The notes beneath the pieces were generated by a model. That model saw only the letters and a program-made list of their open reading frames with translations, was not told where the DNA came from and ran no database searches. The position numbers and the translations under genes were made by a program. Shown one piece after another: positions 1 through 11,984 of a DNA stretch of 44,381 bases (positions are counted from its first letter, which is position 1; the number at the start of each line of letters is the position of its first letter). This DNA comes from Neoconidiobolus thromboides FSU 785 (Eukaryota > Entomophthoromycota > Entomophthoromycetes > Entomophthorales > Neoconidiobolaceae): NCBI GenBank assembly GCA_025603075.1, contig MU626420.1, positions 1 to 44,381 on the forward strand. Direction: 5' to 3'.

Positions 1-455
1 TCGCTTTGTCAGCCCCATGCTTAGTCATAGTATAACAATCGCCTAAGCTGTTGTGTTCTCAAGTTCAGAGAAAATCAATCCCACATTCTTAGTTTGATTT
101 GTTATGAGAATTTCTAGCTCCGTATCAAAGAATATTATCTTCTCATTCTGATATTTATACTTTTTAGAATATAAAAGAGTTTACAGAGTATAGTAGTTCG
201 AGGCTTTTTAACTGAATTATACCCTGATATCTCGAACATTTGATAAAGCCACTAAGTTTTCTTAATAGTATTTTACGTAGATTTTACATTAGTATTGTCT
301 ATGCTATTTGTTTTACATAGTCTGTAGCCTACTACGTCCTATTCCTCATAATCCAAGTCTATCTTAATCACATAAACTAAGACCTTTCGACTTATAGTGT
401 AGTCAACCAGGCAATAGATGTTTTTGATTCCAAACACTGAGTACCGGATTCCACA
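1..455 (+). mobile_element. Solo-LTR-like repeat, copy A (5' end cut by window)
   Basis: First of three copies of one roughly 465 bp repeat. It aligns along its whole length with 961-1359 and with the reverse complement of 29181-29643. The intact copies have ends close to TGTGAAAT and ATTTCACA, that is TG...CA with an 8-bp inverted repeat, as in Ty3/gypsy LTRs. This copy starts a few bases inside the left end because the window begins there, and ends at about 455 in ATTCCACA, one mismatch from the consensus. It has no open reading frame. A non-LTR inverted-repeat element is the alternative. Confidence 0.6.
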
Positions 456-960
456 TTTTGTATCTTATCTAAAGTTTAAAATTGTTATGTGGCTTTTATT
501 ATTCAATTTTTTTGATAGTTTTGTTAAATATGTTTTTTTAAGTATTAATAAAAAATTTGTATAAATTATATAAATTTTTGCTTTATTAAAAGATTTTTTT
601 ATCTGTGCTTTATTTTTTGTTTACGTATTTATTTTATTTTCAAACAATGTTTTTTAAATTATATATTAAGCATATATATTATGTGAATCTGTTTTTTTTG
701 TCCTACTTTTAAAACTGTTTAATTTATATATAAAAAATATCGACTTAGCTACTTCTTTATCTTTTAAATCATTAAAATATTTATTGGATATTACTTTTTA
801 ATTAAATTTTGATAAAATAATTGGATTATTAAACAAATAATACATAATAATTTTAATTTTTTTATATTTTTAAATAAGTATTTTTATTTTTATTTTTATT
901 AAATATAAAAGTTTAATGCTCATTAAAAAATATAATTAAGCTATAATTAACAATAATCCT
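456..960. other. A+T-rich spacer between two LTR-like copies
   Basis: About 500 bases of T/A-rich DNA with no open frame, tRNA or recognisable protein. Copies A and B flank it in the same orientation, so it could be a decayed internal region of an element, but I see no gag or pol motif and cannot support that. Confidence 0.5.
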
Positions 961-1359
961 TATGAAATATCGCTCTGTCAGCCCTATGACTGATCATAAC
1001 ATAACAACCACTTAATTCGTGTTTTCAAGTTCAGGCACAATCAATCCTGAGCCTTTTATTTTAATTTACTGTGAGAATTTCTAACTTCATTCCAAAGAAT
1101 ATTATCCTATCATTTTGATATCCATACTTGCTGGAGTACAAAAAAGACTCTTTAACATAATAACTCGAGACTTTTTACCTGAGTTATTCCCTGATACCGT
1201 ACCTTTAATAAAGTTACTAAATCTTTTTGGTAGTATTGTCTGTTCTATTTGTCTTACATAGCCGGTAGTATAATACGTGCTATTCTTCATAATTCAAGCC
1301 TATGTTAGTTACATAAACTAAGACCTTTTGACTCCAACCCCCAAGTACCAGATTTCACA
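961..1359 (+). mobile_element. Solo-LTR-like repeat, copy B (internally deleted)
   Basis: Second copy of the repeat, starting TATGAAATATCGCT and ending ATTTCACA. It is shorter than copy C because of two internal deletions. One of about 20 bp removes the stretch between two short TAGTAT-type repeats. One of about 40 bp falls between two TTGACT-like repeats near the right end. Both look like slippage between short direct repeats. No matching target duplication flanks it (TCCT left, TTAA right), so its flanks have decayed or it moved by recombination. Confidence 0.6.
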
Positions 1360-1573
1360 TTAATTGAAAGAACATTAAAAATAAATAAATCGTTTATTAT
1401 AAAAGTTTTTAAATTGGGTAGTTTAATAATATTTTATTAATATTTTTTATTTTAGTTTTAGTCAATACTTTTAAAATATCAAGTAGTTATCAGTATTTTA
1501 GCTGGTTTAATTAAATAAATGCTATAACTCAATTTTATAAAATATTGTTTTATCAACTTTACAATTATAATAT

Positions 1574-1664
1574 GGGAGTGTTTTTTCGGCTTCATTATTT
1601 TTTTCATCTTTTAAGCACTATTTGAATGGAAAACTTGTTAGTAAAATTCTTAAAATATATCACC
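1574..1664 (+). mobile_element. ATAT-flanked MITE, copy 1 (plus orientation)
   Basis: About 91 bp, starting GGGAGTGTTTTTT and ending in CACC, with ATAT on both sides (1570-1573 and 1665-1668). The inside carries the family hallmarks: TTCATCTTTTAAGC, a short central hairpin, then TTAGTAAAATTCTTAA. It is the left arm of a large inverted pair with the copy at 1782-1878. Confidence 0.8.
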
Positions 1665-1781
1665 ATATAGTAACTACTTAAATGTTTATAAAGCTAATTA
1701 AAATCTTATAGCTAATTTAATTATACCTTATATAACAATTTAATTAGCTTTAAGTAATTTTGCTATTAAAAGTTACTATAT

Positions 1782-1878
1782 GGGGATATATTTTTGTGTT
1801 TAAGAATTTTACTAATAATCTCTCCACTCAGATAGCTCTTAAAAATGGAAAAAGTAGTGAAGCCGAAAAAACACTCCC
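1782..1878 (-). mobile_element. ATAT-flanked MITE, copy 2 (minus orientation)
   Basis: About 97 bp, starting GGGGATATATTTTTGTG and ending ACACTCCC, flanked by ATAT at 1778-1781 and 1879-1882. It reads as the reverse complement of copy 1. Confidence 0.8.
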
Positions 1879-1882
1879 ATAT

Positions 1883-3856
1883 ATATGTAATAATACTTTA
1901 AATCAAATCCATAATTAAAATTAAACATCAAACAATAAACAATAAACAATAAACAATAAACTTTAAATAAATCAAAAATTATTAAAAGAATAATCAAAAA
2001 TAGATTGAATGTTTTGAATGTAGTTAACTTTTTAACCCGATCTATTATAACCATTTAAAAAATTAAATAAACTGAAGAAAATATTTTCAATAGTAATTTA
2101 AAACTTTTTATCAGAAATTAAAAATATTGAACAAAATATAAAAACTATACATTTTAATATAATACTTTTTTTATGTATAATGCTAAGATTGTTGTGATAC
2201 ATAAAATTTTATTTAAATTTATGCATTTTTTGATCAAATCATAAAATTTCAACATTAGTCTTTTTGATTTAATTTGTTTTAGTCAATTATTAGAAAGATA
2301 TTTCATCCTTTGTTCAGTTTTTTATAATAATTATAACTAAAAATTTTGTATAATAATTTTTCTATAAATGTTCAAGTTTTTTGTCCAAAATAAAAATCAT
2401 TTTGTATCTTTACTACTAATTTGTCAAAAAAATCAAGATTATCTATAAAAACTCTTACAAATATTATTTACAGGTTTTTATTACAAAGTTAAAAATTTAT
2501 TTAAAAGTTTATTTAGATTTGGAGCTTTTCAAAAAGTAGATAAAATACTAAAATAAAATCAATATACTTGTGTACTTTAGTTTCAAACCTATTAGCTTCT
2601 ATAGTAATATATGATTGTTTGCTTTTTGAACTATTGGTATTAAAACAAAACTTCAATTTAATATGTTTTGATATAGCTTTAAAAATATTAAAATTCTAGG
2701 CTTAAATATGCTGTTTAAAGTATTTTCAATACACTAGTATCATCATAGTAAAGTAAAGTTTTGTTAAATTAATTACTGTTTATTTTTGTCACGTTTAAAT
2801 AAAAATGTTGGTGATGGGTGATATGATTAATTAAATAGAAGCAACTTTTTTCACAGGTTGAATCATAATCAATTTGTATGATTTTGTATACCATAGGGGT
2901 GTCTTTAAGATATAATATAAAACTGCTTTGAACAACAATTGAATTAGTTAAATAAACCTATAAAATTTATTAATAAAGCTATAACATGAGCTTATTGTAG
3001 AAATCATTTTTAAAAGCAGAAACGCTTTACCCTTTAATACTTTTATAGGATAATGAAATTGTTTAATGAAAATAACAATTTTTTAAATTTTTATTCAAAT
3101 TTTACTAAAGCTTTTGATCATCTAAGTAAACTTTTTACCATACAAAGCACTTTGCGGCAAAAAAATAGTTTTAGAAATAATAACTGTTATTGGACACTAA
3201 TATTAATTGATATTTACAAAAATATTAAACAAAATCTATCTTTTTTTATGTATAGTTTGATAAGAAGTATTGGTTGCAAAAACAAATAACATAAACTTTA
3301 ATAAACTGATCAGTTATATTAAATTAAATAAGTTGAAATAAATTAAATAAAAATCATAGTTTATTTATTCAGTTTATTATTCAGTTTATCTTATAGTATA
3401 ACTGATAAAAAATAGTTGTTTACAAGTATAGTAATAACTCGTTTAAATCCTTATCCAATGATTAAGAAATTATATAGAAATTGGAATATTGATTGATTAA
3501 AGTAGTGATCTAAAGTAGTGTATATTTGATATTGTATAACATAGGATAGTTTATTAAAGCGTGCTTTTTATGAGGGGGAAGGGTTGAAATGAAAAAGGGA
3601 AGGTTGGGGTAATAGGTAAGATGCAAAAAACAAGTTTATTTTAATAAATTATCTTCCCAATTGTTGAAACGCCCGAATAAGCCAATAAAAATATCCTATT
3701 CGAACGAATAACGTGTCTTTATTTGATTATAGGTTGGATGGAAAATATTGGTGTCATTTCTCATTACAGTGAACGGTTTGAGGATTACTAAAAGAAACTA
3801 ATTTGACTGGAAAACTACTCATTATATCTCCTTTTTTTACTTTACAAAAATAACGG
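1883..3856. other. Non-coding A+T-rich stretch with a 7-bp microsatellite
   Basis: No gene is supportable. At 1931-1961 there is a tandem run of AATAAAC, about four units. The only open frame of note, 3053-3289 (78 codons), has the Asn/Phe/Leu-rich make-up expected of A+T-rich noise and no recognisable motif. The segment 3560-3620 is G/A-rich on the plus strand and lies upstream of the first zinc-finger gene. Confidence 0.5.
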
Positions 3857-3864
3857 TATATAAA
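3857..3864 (+). promoter_or_regulatory. TATA-like box of the first Con7-like gene
   Basis: TATATAAA lies 92 bp before the ATG at 3956. A+T-rich DNA gives chance matches, but all three Con7-like genes have a TATA-like box 44-93 bp upstream of the start. Confidence 0.4.
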
Positions 3865-3955
3865 CAAAGTATTTAAAAATATTTCAATTTTTTATAAAAT
3901 TATTTCTATTACATTGTCAAATATATTTATAAAAATTTAGAATATAATAAACATA

Positions 3956-4999
3956 ATGAATAATATCTCCAATAACTTTGACTGTGGCAGTAGTAATAAT
4001 ATCTTAAATGACAACTTAAACTCTTATTATTTTAATCAATATTCATCTTCAATTAATATATTGCCTCCTTCACTACCATACAAATCTACCGACAGTAATG
4101 ATGGGATTAACAACATAAGCGAGTTCAGTAGTAATAAAGCTAATATGAACACATTCTCTTCTTTACCATATGATCAACAACAGCCACTCAAGGTTGATAT
4201 TAACGATTACACACAATTTGTCAACATGGATTTCTATGCTCACCCTGAAATGGCCAAAACGATAAGTGCTAGTGATAATTCTGAACCATCACCTAATTCT
4301 AATTCTTTCAATTCCCCAATATTTCAGAATGAGATTAATAATGGGAATTCATTGTTAAATAACTATAATGCCAATATAAAATTGGAACTTAAAGAACAAT
4401 TTAATGATTCATCATTACAGTTTGATAATAGTAACAAAGGAAATAGTGAATATTATAGTCAAGGCCAATTTACTACAATGCCTAGTTTAAAAACAATGAA
4501 CAATAGTAGCAATGGTGCTATAAATAACTTTAATTTACTTAATAATGCTTCTACACCCACTTTGTCAAACAACATACCTAGTTCAATGGACTTATTAAAC
4601 AATTATCCTTTAAATAACAATCCTCTATTCCATCCACGCTTAAACTACCCATCTTCAGCTTATCCTAATGGCTATTATAACTCAAATATGCTACAGACAT
4701 GGCAAGATATGCTTACGAAAGGATATGGTAGTCACAGTAGTATGTTTGGATTAAACAATAGCAATCGCAAAACTTACTCTTTTGTTACTATGAACGCTAC
4801 TAAAACACGTAAAAGACACCGTAGAAAACATGAAGAGATCGAAAGACTATATAAATGTACACATGCAAATTGCGATAAGTCATATGGTACGTTGAATAAT
4901 TTGAATGCCCACATTACCATGCAAAAGCATGGGAATAAAAAGTCAGCGTTTGAGTTCAAAGCTATTCTAAGAAAGGCCAAATCCAAAGTTCTAAACTAA
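3956..4999 (+). CDS. CON7: Con7-like C2H2 zinc-finger transcription factor, paralogue 1
   Basis: Single-exon protein of 347 residues, predicted nuclear DNA-binding regulator. The first 270 or so residues are Asn/Ser-rich and probably disordered, as in many fungal activators. The C-terminus carries a YSFV motif and a basic linker (RKRHRRKHEEIERLYKC), then one finger with C301, C306, H319 and H325 (C-X4-C-X12-H-X5-H) around the sequence YGTLNNLNAH, and a basic tail. The YSFV, RRxxEEIER-YKC and YGTLN-LNAH arrangement is what I know from the Con7 family, which in filamentous ascomycetes controls morphogenesis and infection structures. Family membership is an inference from motifs; its target genes here are unknown. 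Two further paralogues follow on the same strand. It stands alone, with no adjacent gene. Confidence 0.85.
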   Translation: MNNISNNFDCGSSNNILNDNLNSYYFNQYSSSINILPPSLPYKSTDSNDGINNISEFSSNKANMNTFSSLPYDQQQPLKVDINDYTQFVNMDFYAHPEMAKTISASDNSEPSPNSNSFNSPIFQNEINNGNSLLNNYNANIKLELKEQFNDSSLQFDNSNKGNSEYYSQGQFTTMPSLKTMNNSSNGAINNFNLLNNASTPTLSNNIPSSMDLLNNYPLNNNPLFHPRLNYPSSAYPNGYYNSNMLQTWQDMLTKGYGSHSSMFGLNNSNRKTYSFVTMNATKTRKRHRRKHEEIERLYKCTHANCDKSYGTLNNLNAHITMQKHGNKKSAFEFKAILRKAKSKVLN

Positions 5000-7514
5000 T
5001 CGAACTTATAAATTTTGTCCTCTGTATTCAAGTTTTTATTATATATTTAAATTAACCTTTGATAAACATCTCCTTATTTTTTGTTTAAAAAATAAAATTA
5101 TTTTTTGTAATTTTTGATTTTGCTTTGCCGTCATATGTATAGTTACTTATTTTGCTTTCTATATCTCCTTTTTTAAATATCCTTATTTCCTGTTTTATAA
5201 AACAAAATGAAGGATAAAATCAATAATATTTGACACTATTGAATTTTGATTCTAAGATTATTATCTGTTTCTTAAGCGAATACTTGAGACACTTATTTTT
5301 TCGATAACATCATTACTGTGACATGAATTCATATATATATTATATGAGATATCCTATCTGAGTACTTTTAAGTGTAAACTCGATATATATATTTAACTCC
5401 TTTATTATTGAATTGTGTTATTACAAGCTTTTGTTTGTTTACTTCATCAAAGTAAGCATTCTTTTAGTAATACACCCTAACTTACCTCGGCTTTTTTATT
5501 ACGCTTATAAACCTAATTGGTGTCAGTTATTAAAAAGATTGAAAATTTGTTGCAGAAAAATAATGTATAAGTATTACATTGTGATATTACAAAAATAGTT
5601 CAAATAACTTCTTAGATTATGAAAATCAAAAAAGTGAATGATCAATATTTAGTTATCATAAAGTAAAATGATATAGCATAGTTTCCAGCTTAGTTTATTT
5701 ATTGTTATTTTAAAACTTATTTACTATTTTATGCAAAATATTGACATTAAAAATCCCTTAATCACACGAATCATCTAATAATGATTATTTAGTAAAGTAT
5801 TTGTGTGCATCGCATTCCAAGATTTAAGAAATCTCTTAAATCGTAAAATTTAATTTGACTTTTACGATATTCTATTTTTATATTCGTATATTTTTCATAA
5901 TAGCAAATATTTCACAAGGTTTAATACCTTATCAATCAATCAAGCTATATAAAATACAAAACCTAAAATAATATCACTAGAAAAAAAACAATTAAGGGCT
6001 AACTAGACTTAATGAGGGACTTACATGCAGGTTTTTGTAATTTTAAAAAACTCGAAGCTTAATTAGTATCATCCTTTTGACTATAAAGTATCTAATTAGT
6101 TAGAATTTATTTGATAAGGGCGAAGACTGGTGGAGAAAAAAATAAGGCAAAGCTTATATGAATACCTGAAGCTTAGGAGGAAAGTACTGGGAACTTAAAT
6201 TACACCAAAAGATAGGTGATAAACAAATGAGACCATATATGCTAAAGTTTATTGCTAATAGTAAAGATTTAGTTTAAAAATCCAAATTCCTACATTTATA
6301 CCCCTTTTTTACCTTTTTGTCTATCTTTTTACCCAAAGTATAAACAGTTTCTTTTACTTTATTTAGATAGAATCCCTTCTAAAGCTTTAATTAAAAAGTT
6401 GAAACTATATGAAGGGCGTATACTACATTTATCAATAAATTTGTCCTTCTAAAAATATTTACTGGGTAAAACAATTTTAAAATTAAATTAATGTTCTATT
6501 TTTTCTGTTTTTTTTGCCTTTAGTTTTTAGTGAAATTAACAGAATTGATTTTTTACTATTGTAGGTCTTTTGCTATTTTAGCAGTAATTTTTAAAGCTAT
6601 TTATATAACCAAAGCTTTTATTACCCAATCCTTATTTTACGAGCAAATACAAGCGTAAATTTTTTGCTTAAATAGCCAGTTGATTTGATCATAAAAAGGC
6701 AGCAGCAGCTGTATTATTTAATTTCTAGGAAATAACATTTAGCTTAAAACCAATATCATCATGATATTGTTAAATAAGCCTGAAAGAAGGGTCTAAAGTC
6801 ATGACATAGGCTTTTAAACTTACTTAATAAACCACTTGGGAGCTTCATACTCATAACTTTTAAATATATCAAATAGTTATTTCTTAGTTTGTAATTAAAG
6901 TTACTTTACTAATTTCACATATGATGGATATAATAAACTTATTGATACTATTTTTACAGGTATTGCTTTTGTTGAATATAGTTTTTGATTATTTTATAAT
7001 TGGCTATATTAATTAAATAAGATAGTATATTAAAAAAAGAATTATTATTTATTAGACTTTTTTGGCTTATTTTTTTTTGGACAAATCCAAAACTACAAAA
7101 TCTCGGATTGCGGCAGTAAGCTATTTTAAAGTAACATAGATTTGTCTTCAGGTACTAAGATACTTTACTGCTGTAACTAATAGTATCGTCTACTTTTTGT
7201 TACAAAAATAGAAACTTAGGTATTAAAAAAATAAAGCTTAATAAATACATGTGAACTGCTTTACAATAAATAAATTTAATGAGTAATACAAACCTGAAAT
7301 GTTTTGTTATTAATATAGATATTAAATACTTTCTCATGTTTATCGATTCGATAAATAAATTATTTGAGACCTCGTGCCTTTCGATTTTAAAGGAAATTAA
7401 ATACTTAAATTAGAGACTTGGAGGGATGAATTTATTAATAGGGGAACTCTAGTAAAGCTGCATTTGTCTCAAGCAGATTTTTACTTCTAAAAGAGGCATA
7501 AAAGGGAAATAAAT
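5000..7514. other. Gene-free stretch
   Basis: About 2.5 kb after the first Con7-like gene. The AATAAA-rich segment near 5085 may serve as its 3' processing signal. The open frame at 5413-5598 is short and looks like A+T-rich noise. I see no tRNA, splice-linked coding pattern or repeat copy here. Confidence 0.5.
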
Positions 7515-7518
7515 ATAT

Positions 7519-7616
7519 GGGAGTGTTTTTTTGACTTCATTATTTTTTCCATTTTTTAAGCGCTATTTAAGCGGAAAATTTGTCAGTAAAATTCTTAAAC
7601 ACAAAAATACATCCCC
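7519..7616 (+). mobile_element. ATAT-flanked MITE, copy 3
   Basis: A well-kept 98 bp copy: GGGAGTGTTTTTTTGACTTC at the left, TACATCCCC at the right, ATAT at 7515-7518 and 7617-7620. The central AAGCGCTATTTAAGCGG hairpin is present. The open frame on the other strand that runs into it is a by-product of the repeat. Confidence 0.85.
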
Positions 7617-9472
7617 ATATCATGCTTTTAGTTTCAGAGTACTGCTTATCGATGTATGAGGCAAAGGGATTAAAGGCGAGGGAGGAGGAAGCAGTGTGAT
7701 TAGACTGAAAAATTTTAAAACTTTTGTGAGTGGTTAAAATACTGATTGAAAAAAAGCAGAGCATTCTAAGTCAAGGGTATATTACTTAAATCTCTAAAAA
7801 CCTCTGATTAAATCAGTAAACAACTGAATAAATCAGGTGAGTGCGTTAGAAGTGTTTGTTAGTAAAAAAAACTGGAGTTAAATGATAGAGGTATAAGAAT
7901 AAAATAATTGGGGAGAAGGTGTTAATATCTATATCTATATTTAAAATATCAAATTTTTAAAATTTAAGTATTTCATTTTGCAACAAAGTATATAAAAACG
8001 TTTGGCACTAAAAGACAAAAATATTACATGAAAGTAGTGTCAAGCTTTTATCCTTGATATTTATTTTAATCTAAAACAAATCTGAATTCATATGAGTATA
8101 ATGGATTTGAGTTTACTATGATACTAATGCACGCCTTCATTTGCTTTGCTTAACATTAAAAAGTAAAATAGAAAACACGTTATACATGAACTGACTCAGA
8201 ATAATAAATTATGTATATTTTTGAAAATTGTGTCATGTACTGATATGGAGATTAGATAGATAAAAGGATCAATCTTATATTAATTTTTTAATATTCGATA
8301 CTTTAAAGTTGTACCATTTATTTAGTTAAAAATGGAAATACCTCATTAAATTAGTTAAATCAATGGTTTATAAATATAACCTTTTCCGTCTTTTCTTAAT
8401 TTTCCCAATTATGACACAAATTTGTTTTGTATTTGCATATATATTTATATTCATACACTTTATTAAACTAAGCCTAGACCATTTGATTAATTTTTACAAT
8501 ATAAAGTTAATTCATAAAGCTAATGAAATTTGAATACATTACATAGCCAGGGAGATACGAGAATGCTGCATTACAACATCAAAATTATCATTTACTCAAT
8601 AATCAAGGTGGGGTATCAATAAACACCAAATTAAATATCTACGTTATGCTAAGCTATTAGTTCATTACATATAATTTGCTATTTTTAACTAAGAGGCTAT
8701 ATTAATCAGTTTTCTATTTTAAGTTATATCTCCTCTGTCATTGATATAATATCTAGATTCTAAACGCTGGGCTGGATCCATTTACAGTAAACTATGATTT
8801 TCCAAATTCAGCTAACTCTTACTAACATTTAAAGTAATTTGTAGTTAGTATAATATATTATTTTGTATATTTTAAATATACAATTAAATTATTTTTTCAT
8901 AAACTTGTGTTATAAGCATTAAAGCACAGCTCTGAAAAAGCAATATACAATCTATAATAAAATACATTTAGTATTCGTGCTTTGAACATAATAAATTTGT
9001 TAACATATTTAACAAGTGTTCTTGTTATCTGACATTTGATATTTAACATTTGGGATGTCTTTTTGTATGGGAAATTTATTAATATTTTTCCCCTTAATAG
9101 CACAAAAATAGAAAAAATGATAAACCAAAAAACGGCTTATTTAATTATTTAAACTAAGATTTTATTGTCCTAATATTTGCAAATTATTTTAAAAGTTGCT
9201 AAAAGTTGAATTTAACCACTTGGGTATTGTAGATCTACTCACTAAATTTTTGTAGAGTAAAATTAAACTATGAATATTCCTTATCAAATTAGCCTTGGCT
9301 AGGACAAGATCGTTCTTCAATAACTAAAAGGTAGATTAAAACCCTTATCTAATTTAAGAGAACTTTTTTAAGACATTCGATACTCAAAGAGTTGATTTTA
9401 GCGACCTTATTCTGTAATTGACTCGTATTATAAACCATACAGCTTAAATTTTATATATCATAGATTACATAT
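7617..9472. other. Gene-free stretch
   Basis: About 1.9 kb with no supportable gene. The 68-codon minus-strand frame at 8897-9103 has no recognisable domain. A short ATATCT repeat lies near 7928-7942. Confidence 0.45.
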
Positions 9473-9566
9473 AAGCTGTTTTTTTTTAATTTAATCCATT
9501 TTCCATTTTTCAAGAGCTATTTGAGTAAAATAATAATAATAAATTTAAACAAAAAGATACATCTCC
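9473..9566 (+). mobile_element. MITE, copy 4 (decayed left end)
   Basis: Left end AAGCTGTTTTTTTTT instead of GGGAGTGTTTTTTT, then CATTTTTCAAGAGCTATTTGAG and the right end ATACATCTCC. ATAT flanks it at 9469-9472 and 9567-9570. The intact flanks and degraded terminus suggest an old insertion. Confidence 0.7.
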
Positions 9567-9967
9567 ATATGATGTTCTATTACTTTATGAAATATTCATG
9601 AAAACTTATCTCATGTTTTACTTTTTTGATAACTTTATCCAAATACAGATGATTTATAAAGTACTTTCTGAGTGCTTTATAAACCTTGCTATACAATCAG
9701 CCCTTGTTAAACTGCTACATATAAATGTCATACAAACTTTGTATAAATGATTTTTTAAGAACTAATTTTTAAAAAATTTAGGTATACAGCTGTTGCAGCT
9801 TTTTTATAAACAATAGTAGTGATTTTTATGGTTAATTAATTTTACAACTGATTTCTTCAAATTTTGTTCCTACATTTATAAAACTTCAATGAATTTTACT
9901 CAAATCAGTCACTAAATAGTTAGAAAAAGATTTGTAACTGTTGTAAACTTTGACAAAAATAATACAT

Positions 9968-10060
9968 GGGGACGTGTTTTTATTAACAATTTTGCTAACA
10001 ATTTTTCCACTCAAATAATACTTAAAAAAACAGAAAAAGTGAAATTAAAAAAATATTCCC
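9968..10060 (-). mobile_element. MITE, copy 5
   Basis: Starts GGGGACGTGTTTTTATTAAC and ends ATATTCCC. It has the TTTGCTAACAATTTTTCC core. Flanks are ACAT on the left and ATAT on the right, one mismatch. Confidence 0.7.
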
Positions 10061-11933
10061 ATATGTTTTTTTAATGAGAATTTGGATGAAGTTTATTCAA
10101 AGTTTATGCTTCATAAAAGGTGGACAAAACACTAAAGTAAAAAAACATTCTAAACTATTAGAAATGACCATTCAATGTATAGCTAAACTTCCTTTCAAGC
10201 TATTTGATCAAAAATGAACACTTTAGTTATAAAGGTCCTATTTAATATATATATTAATAAGGCTTAAAGCCGAAATGCTGAATGAAGACCGTAATACGAC
10301 TAAATCTCATCTCATTCGCTATATCCTCCTTCTCAAAGCTAGCCTTAAATTTTAAATACCTCTAATTCCCCAGATGAAATTCTTGGCAGATACTAATTTA
10401 ATATATTTTTTAAACTTACTCAATTTAGAATTGTTCGATTAAATTGATTTGTTAATTTAGTGGAAATATTAGAAGTTATTAACAAGAAATAATTTTGTAT
10501 TTAAAATATATGCTACTCATTGATACTCATTTTGCTTTGATCTTTATAATTAATATATATTACATACTAGGCTTGATTTAAAGTATACCTTTACTTAAAT
10601 CCAAATACAAAATAACTTGAAGCTAATTTGACTATTAGGAAAAGTTAATAAATATTGATTTTTTGGTGTAACTTTTCTACTTCTCGCAGATTCAAATTTA
10701 CATTTGAAGGCAATTTACTCTTCAGAAAAAAATAAGGAGCATTGAATTCAATAGGTAAAGTTTGATGAATTTTTGTCATATGGGGAACACTACAGTACCC
10801 ATCTATACCGTAAAATAACCTTTTAATTTTAGCATTTTATGTTAGTTGAGCATTTTAATGTATACATAGCTGTATCCTTTGATTCTAGTTAAAGCCTTGA
10901 CTTTAAAGTGATAAAGTATCATTTGCTTTTGAAAAATAAGGATATGTTTAGTCAAAATACATATCAATATATTGACTAAAAATATATGTGTTTAAGATGA
11001 TATAATTTTTCTACTTTTATTTATATAATGTTATATAGCTACAATATATCATAAAAGTAATGACCCATAAATTTATTATTCAAGTGCGGGTATAATCTAT
11101 CCTGAGTTTATAAAAACAATAAATGGTTCATCTTGTATTTTAATACTTAAATAAAAGAATGGAATAGTTTTCTATGGAAAGTTTAAAAATTCAATTAATT
11201 TATTATTAGCATTATGTCATGAAAATAATAAAATTAGTACTAGCAACTGAGCTAAGAGTACACAATAATTAAAATATAATAAGAACAACGAAAAGTAATT
11301 AAAGTAATAATTAATGACAAGCTATATTTCACTTTTATATTTAAGTCCAAATACTTAAGATCCTAATTTAAAATATCATTTATGAGCATTTGTAATTCAA
11401 AAATGAATTAATATTAAGACTGATCCTTTTTATTGTATAATCATATATTTAATTAAAATCTATATTAGTTCTATTTTCCCAAAGTAAATTAAATTTTACT
11501 CTTCAAAATTAAACTGAAGTTAAATTAAGATTTATATTGAAAAGTACATTTTACAAAAATAAGGCATTAAACATTTTCGCACTAAAATAGTAGCTTAAGA
11601 TTAAAATAGAAGCCAAAAATTAACTACTTCAAAGGCAAATAGATTTTTAGTAAGTTTAATCCCTATAATTGGAATAATGCAAATTCACCAAGTGACTAAT
11701 AACCAGATGATTTTGCACCATAAAATTCTCATCCTTTCGAAAAAAATCCAAATTAAATTTATAATCTCGCTACAATCTAAGTACTTTGAGTCCTTTATTC
11801 CATTAAACTTTCTAAAATAGTTAATAGATGGCAAAACATTAAACTAATCTTAAAATAACAATAACAATTAATAAATGATAAATATTACTTCATAAAAGCA
11901 CTATTTTATAATCTGAATGACCATCCTAAAACA
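10061..11933. other. Gene-free stretch before the second Con7-like gene
   Basis: About 1.9 kb of A+T-rich DNA. I found no open frame with a recognisable domain, no tRNA and no copy of either repeat family. Confidence 0.45.
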
Positions 11934-11941
11934 TATAAATA
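11934..11941 (+). promoter_or_regulatory. TATA-like box of the second Con7-like gene
   Basis: TATAAATA lies 44 bp before the ATG at 11985. Confidence 0.4.
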
Positions 11942-11984
11942 TGTGTAAAATTCATTTCTGACTATTATTTTATTTCCAATCCAA

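Larger units (their letters stand above)
1570..1882. repeat. Roughly 313 bp palindrome made of two head-to-head MITE copies
   Basis: The plus-oriented copy at 1574-1664 and the minus-oriented copy at 1782-1878 face each other. The sequence between them continues the symmetry: ATATAGTAACT after the first copy pairs with AGTTACTATAT before the second, and AAAGCTAATTAAA pairs with TTTAATTAGCTTT nearer the centre. The whole block could fold into one long hairpin. Confidence 0.75.

Noticed and set aside
1102-2054. Two short minus-strand open frames (1102-1290 and 1839-2054)
   Set aside because: The first lies inside an LTR-like copy and the second starts in a MITE copy. Both owe their open frame to the repeats and have no domain.
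3053-3289. A 78-codon plus-strand frame
   Set aside because: Composition is dominated by Asn, Phe, Leu and Lys, as expected of random A+T-rich DNA, with no motif and no splice partner seen.
5413-5598. A 61-codon frame rich in Tyr, Leu and Lys
   Set aside because: It is short, lacks a recognisable motif and has a composition typical of noise here.
7567-7764. Repeat-derived open frames, also at 19105-19302, 19954-20139, 29677-29859, 30051-30254 and 30720-30938
   Set aside because: Each runs through a MITE copy, whose few stop codons in one frame make similar FFHFLSAI-like peptides. Nothing suggests that they are translated.
8897-9103. A 68-codon minus-strand frame
   Set aside because: No domain, no conserved neighbour and a composition typical of the region.
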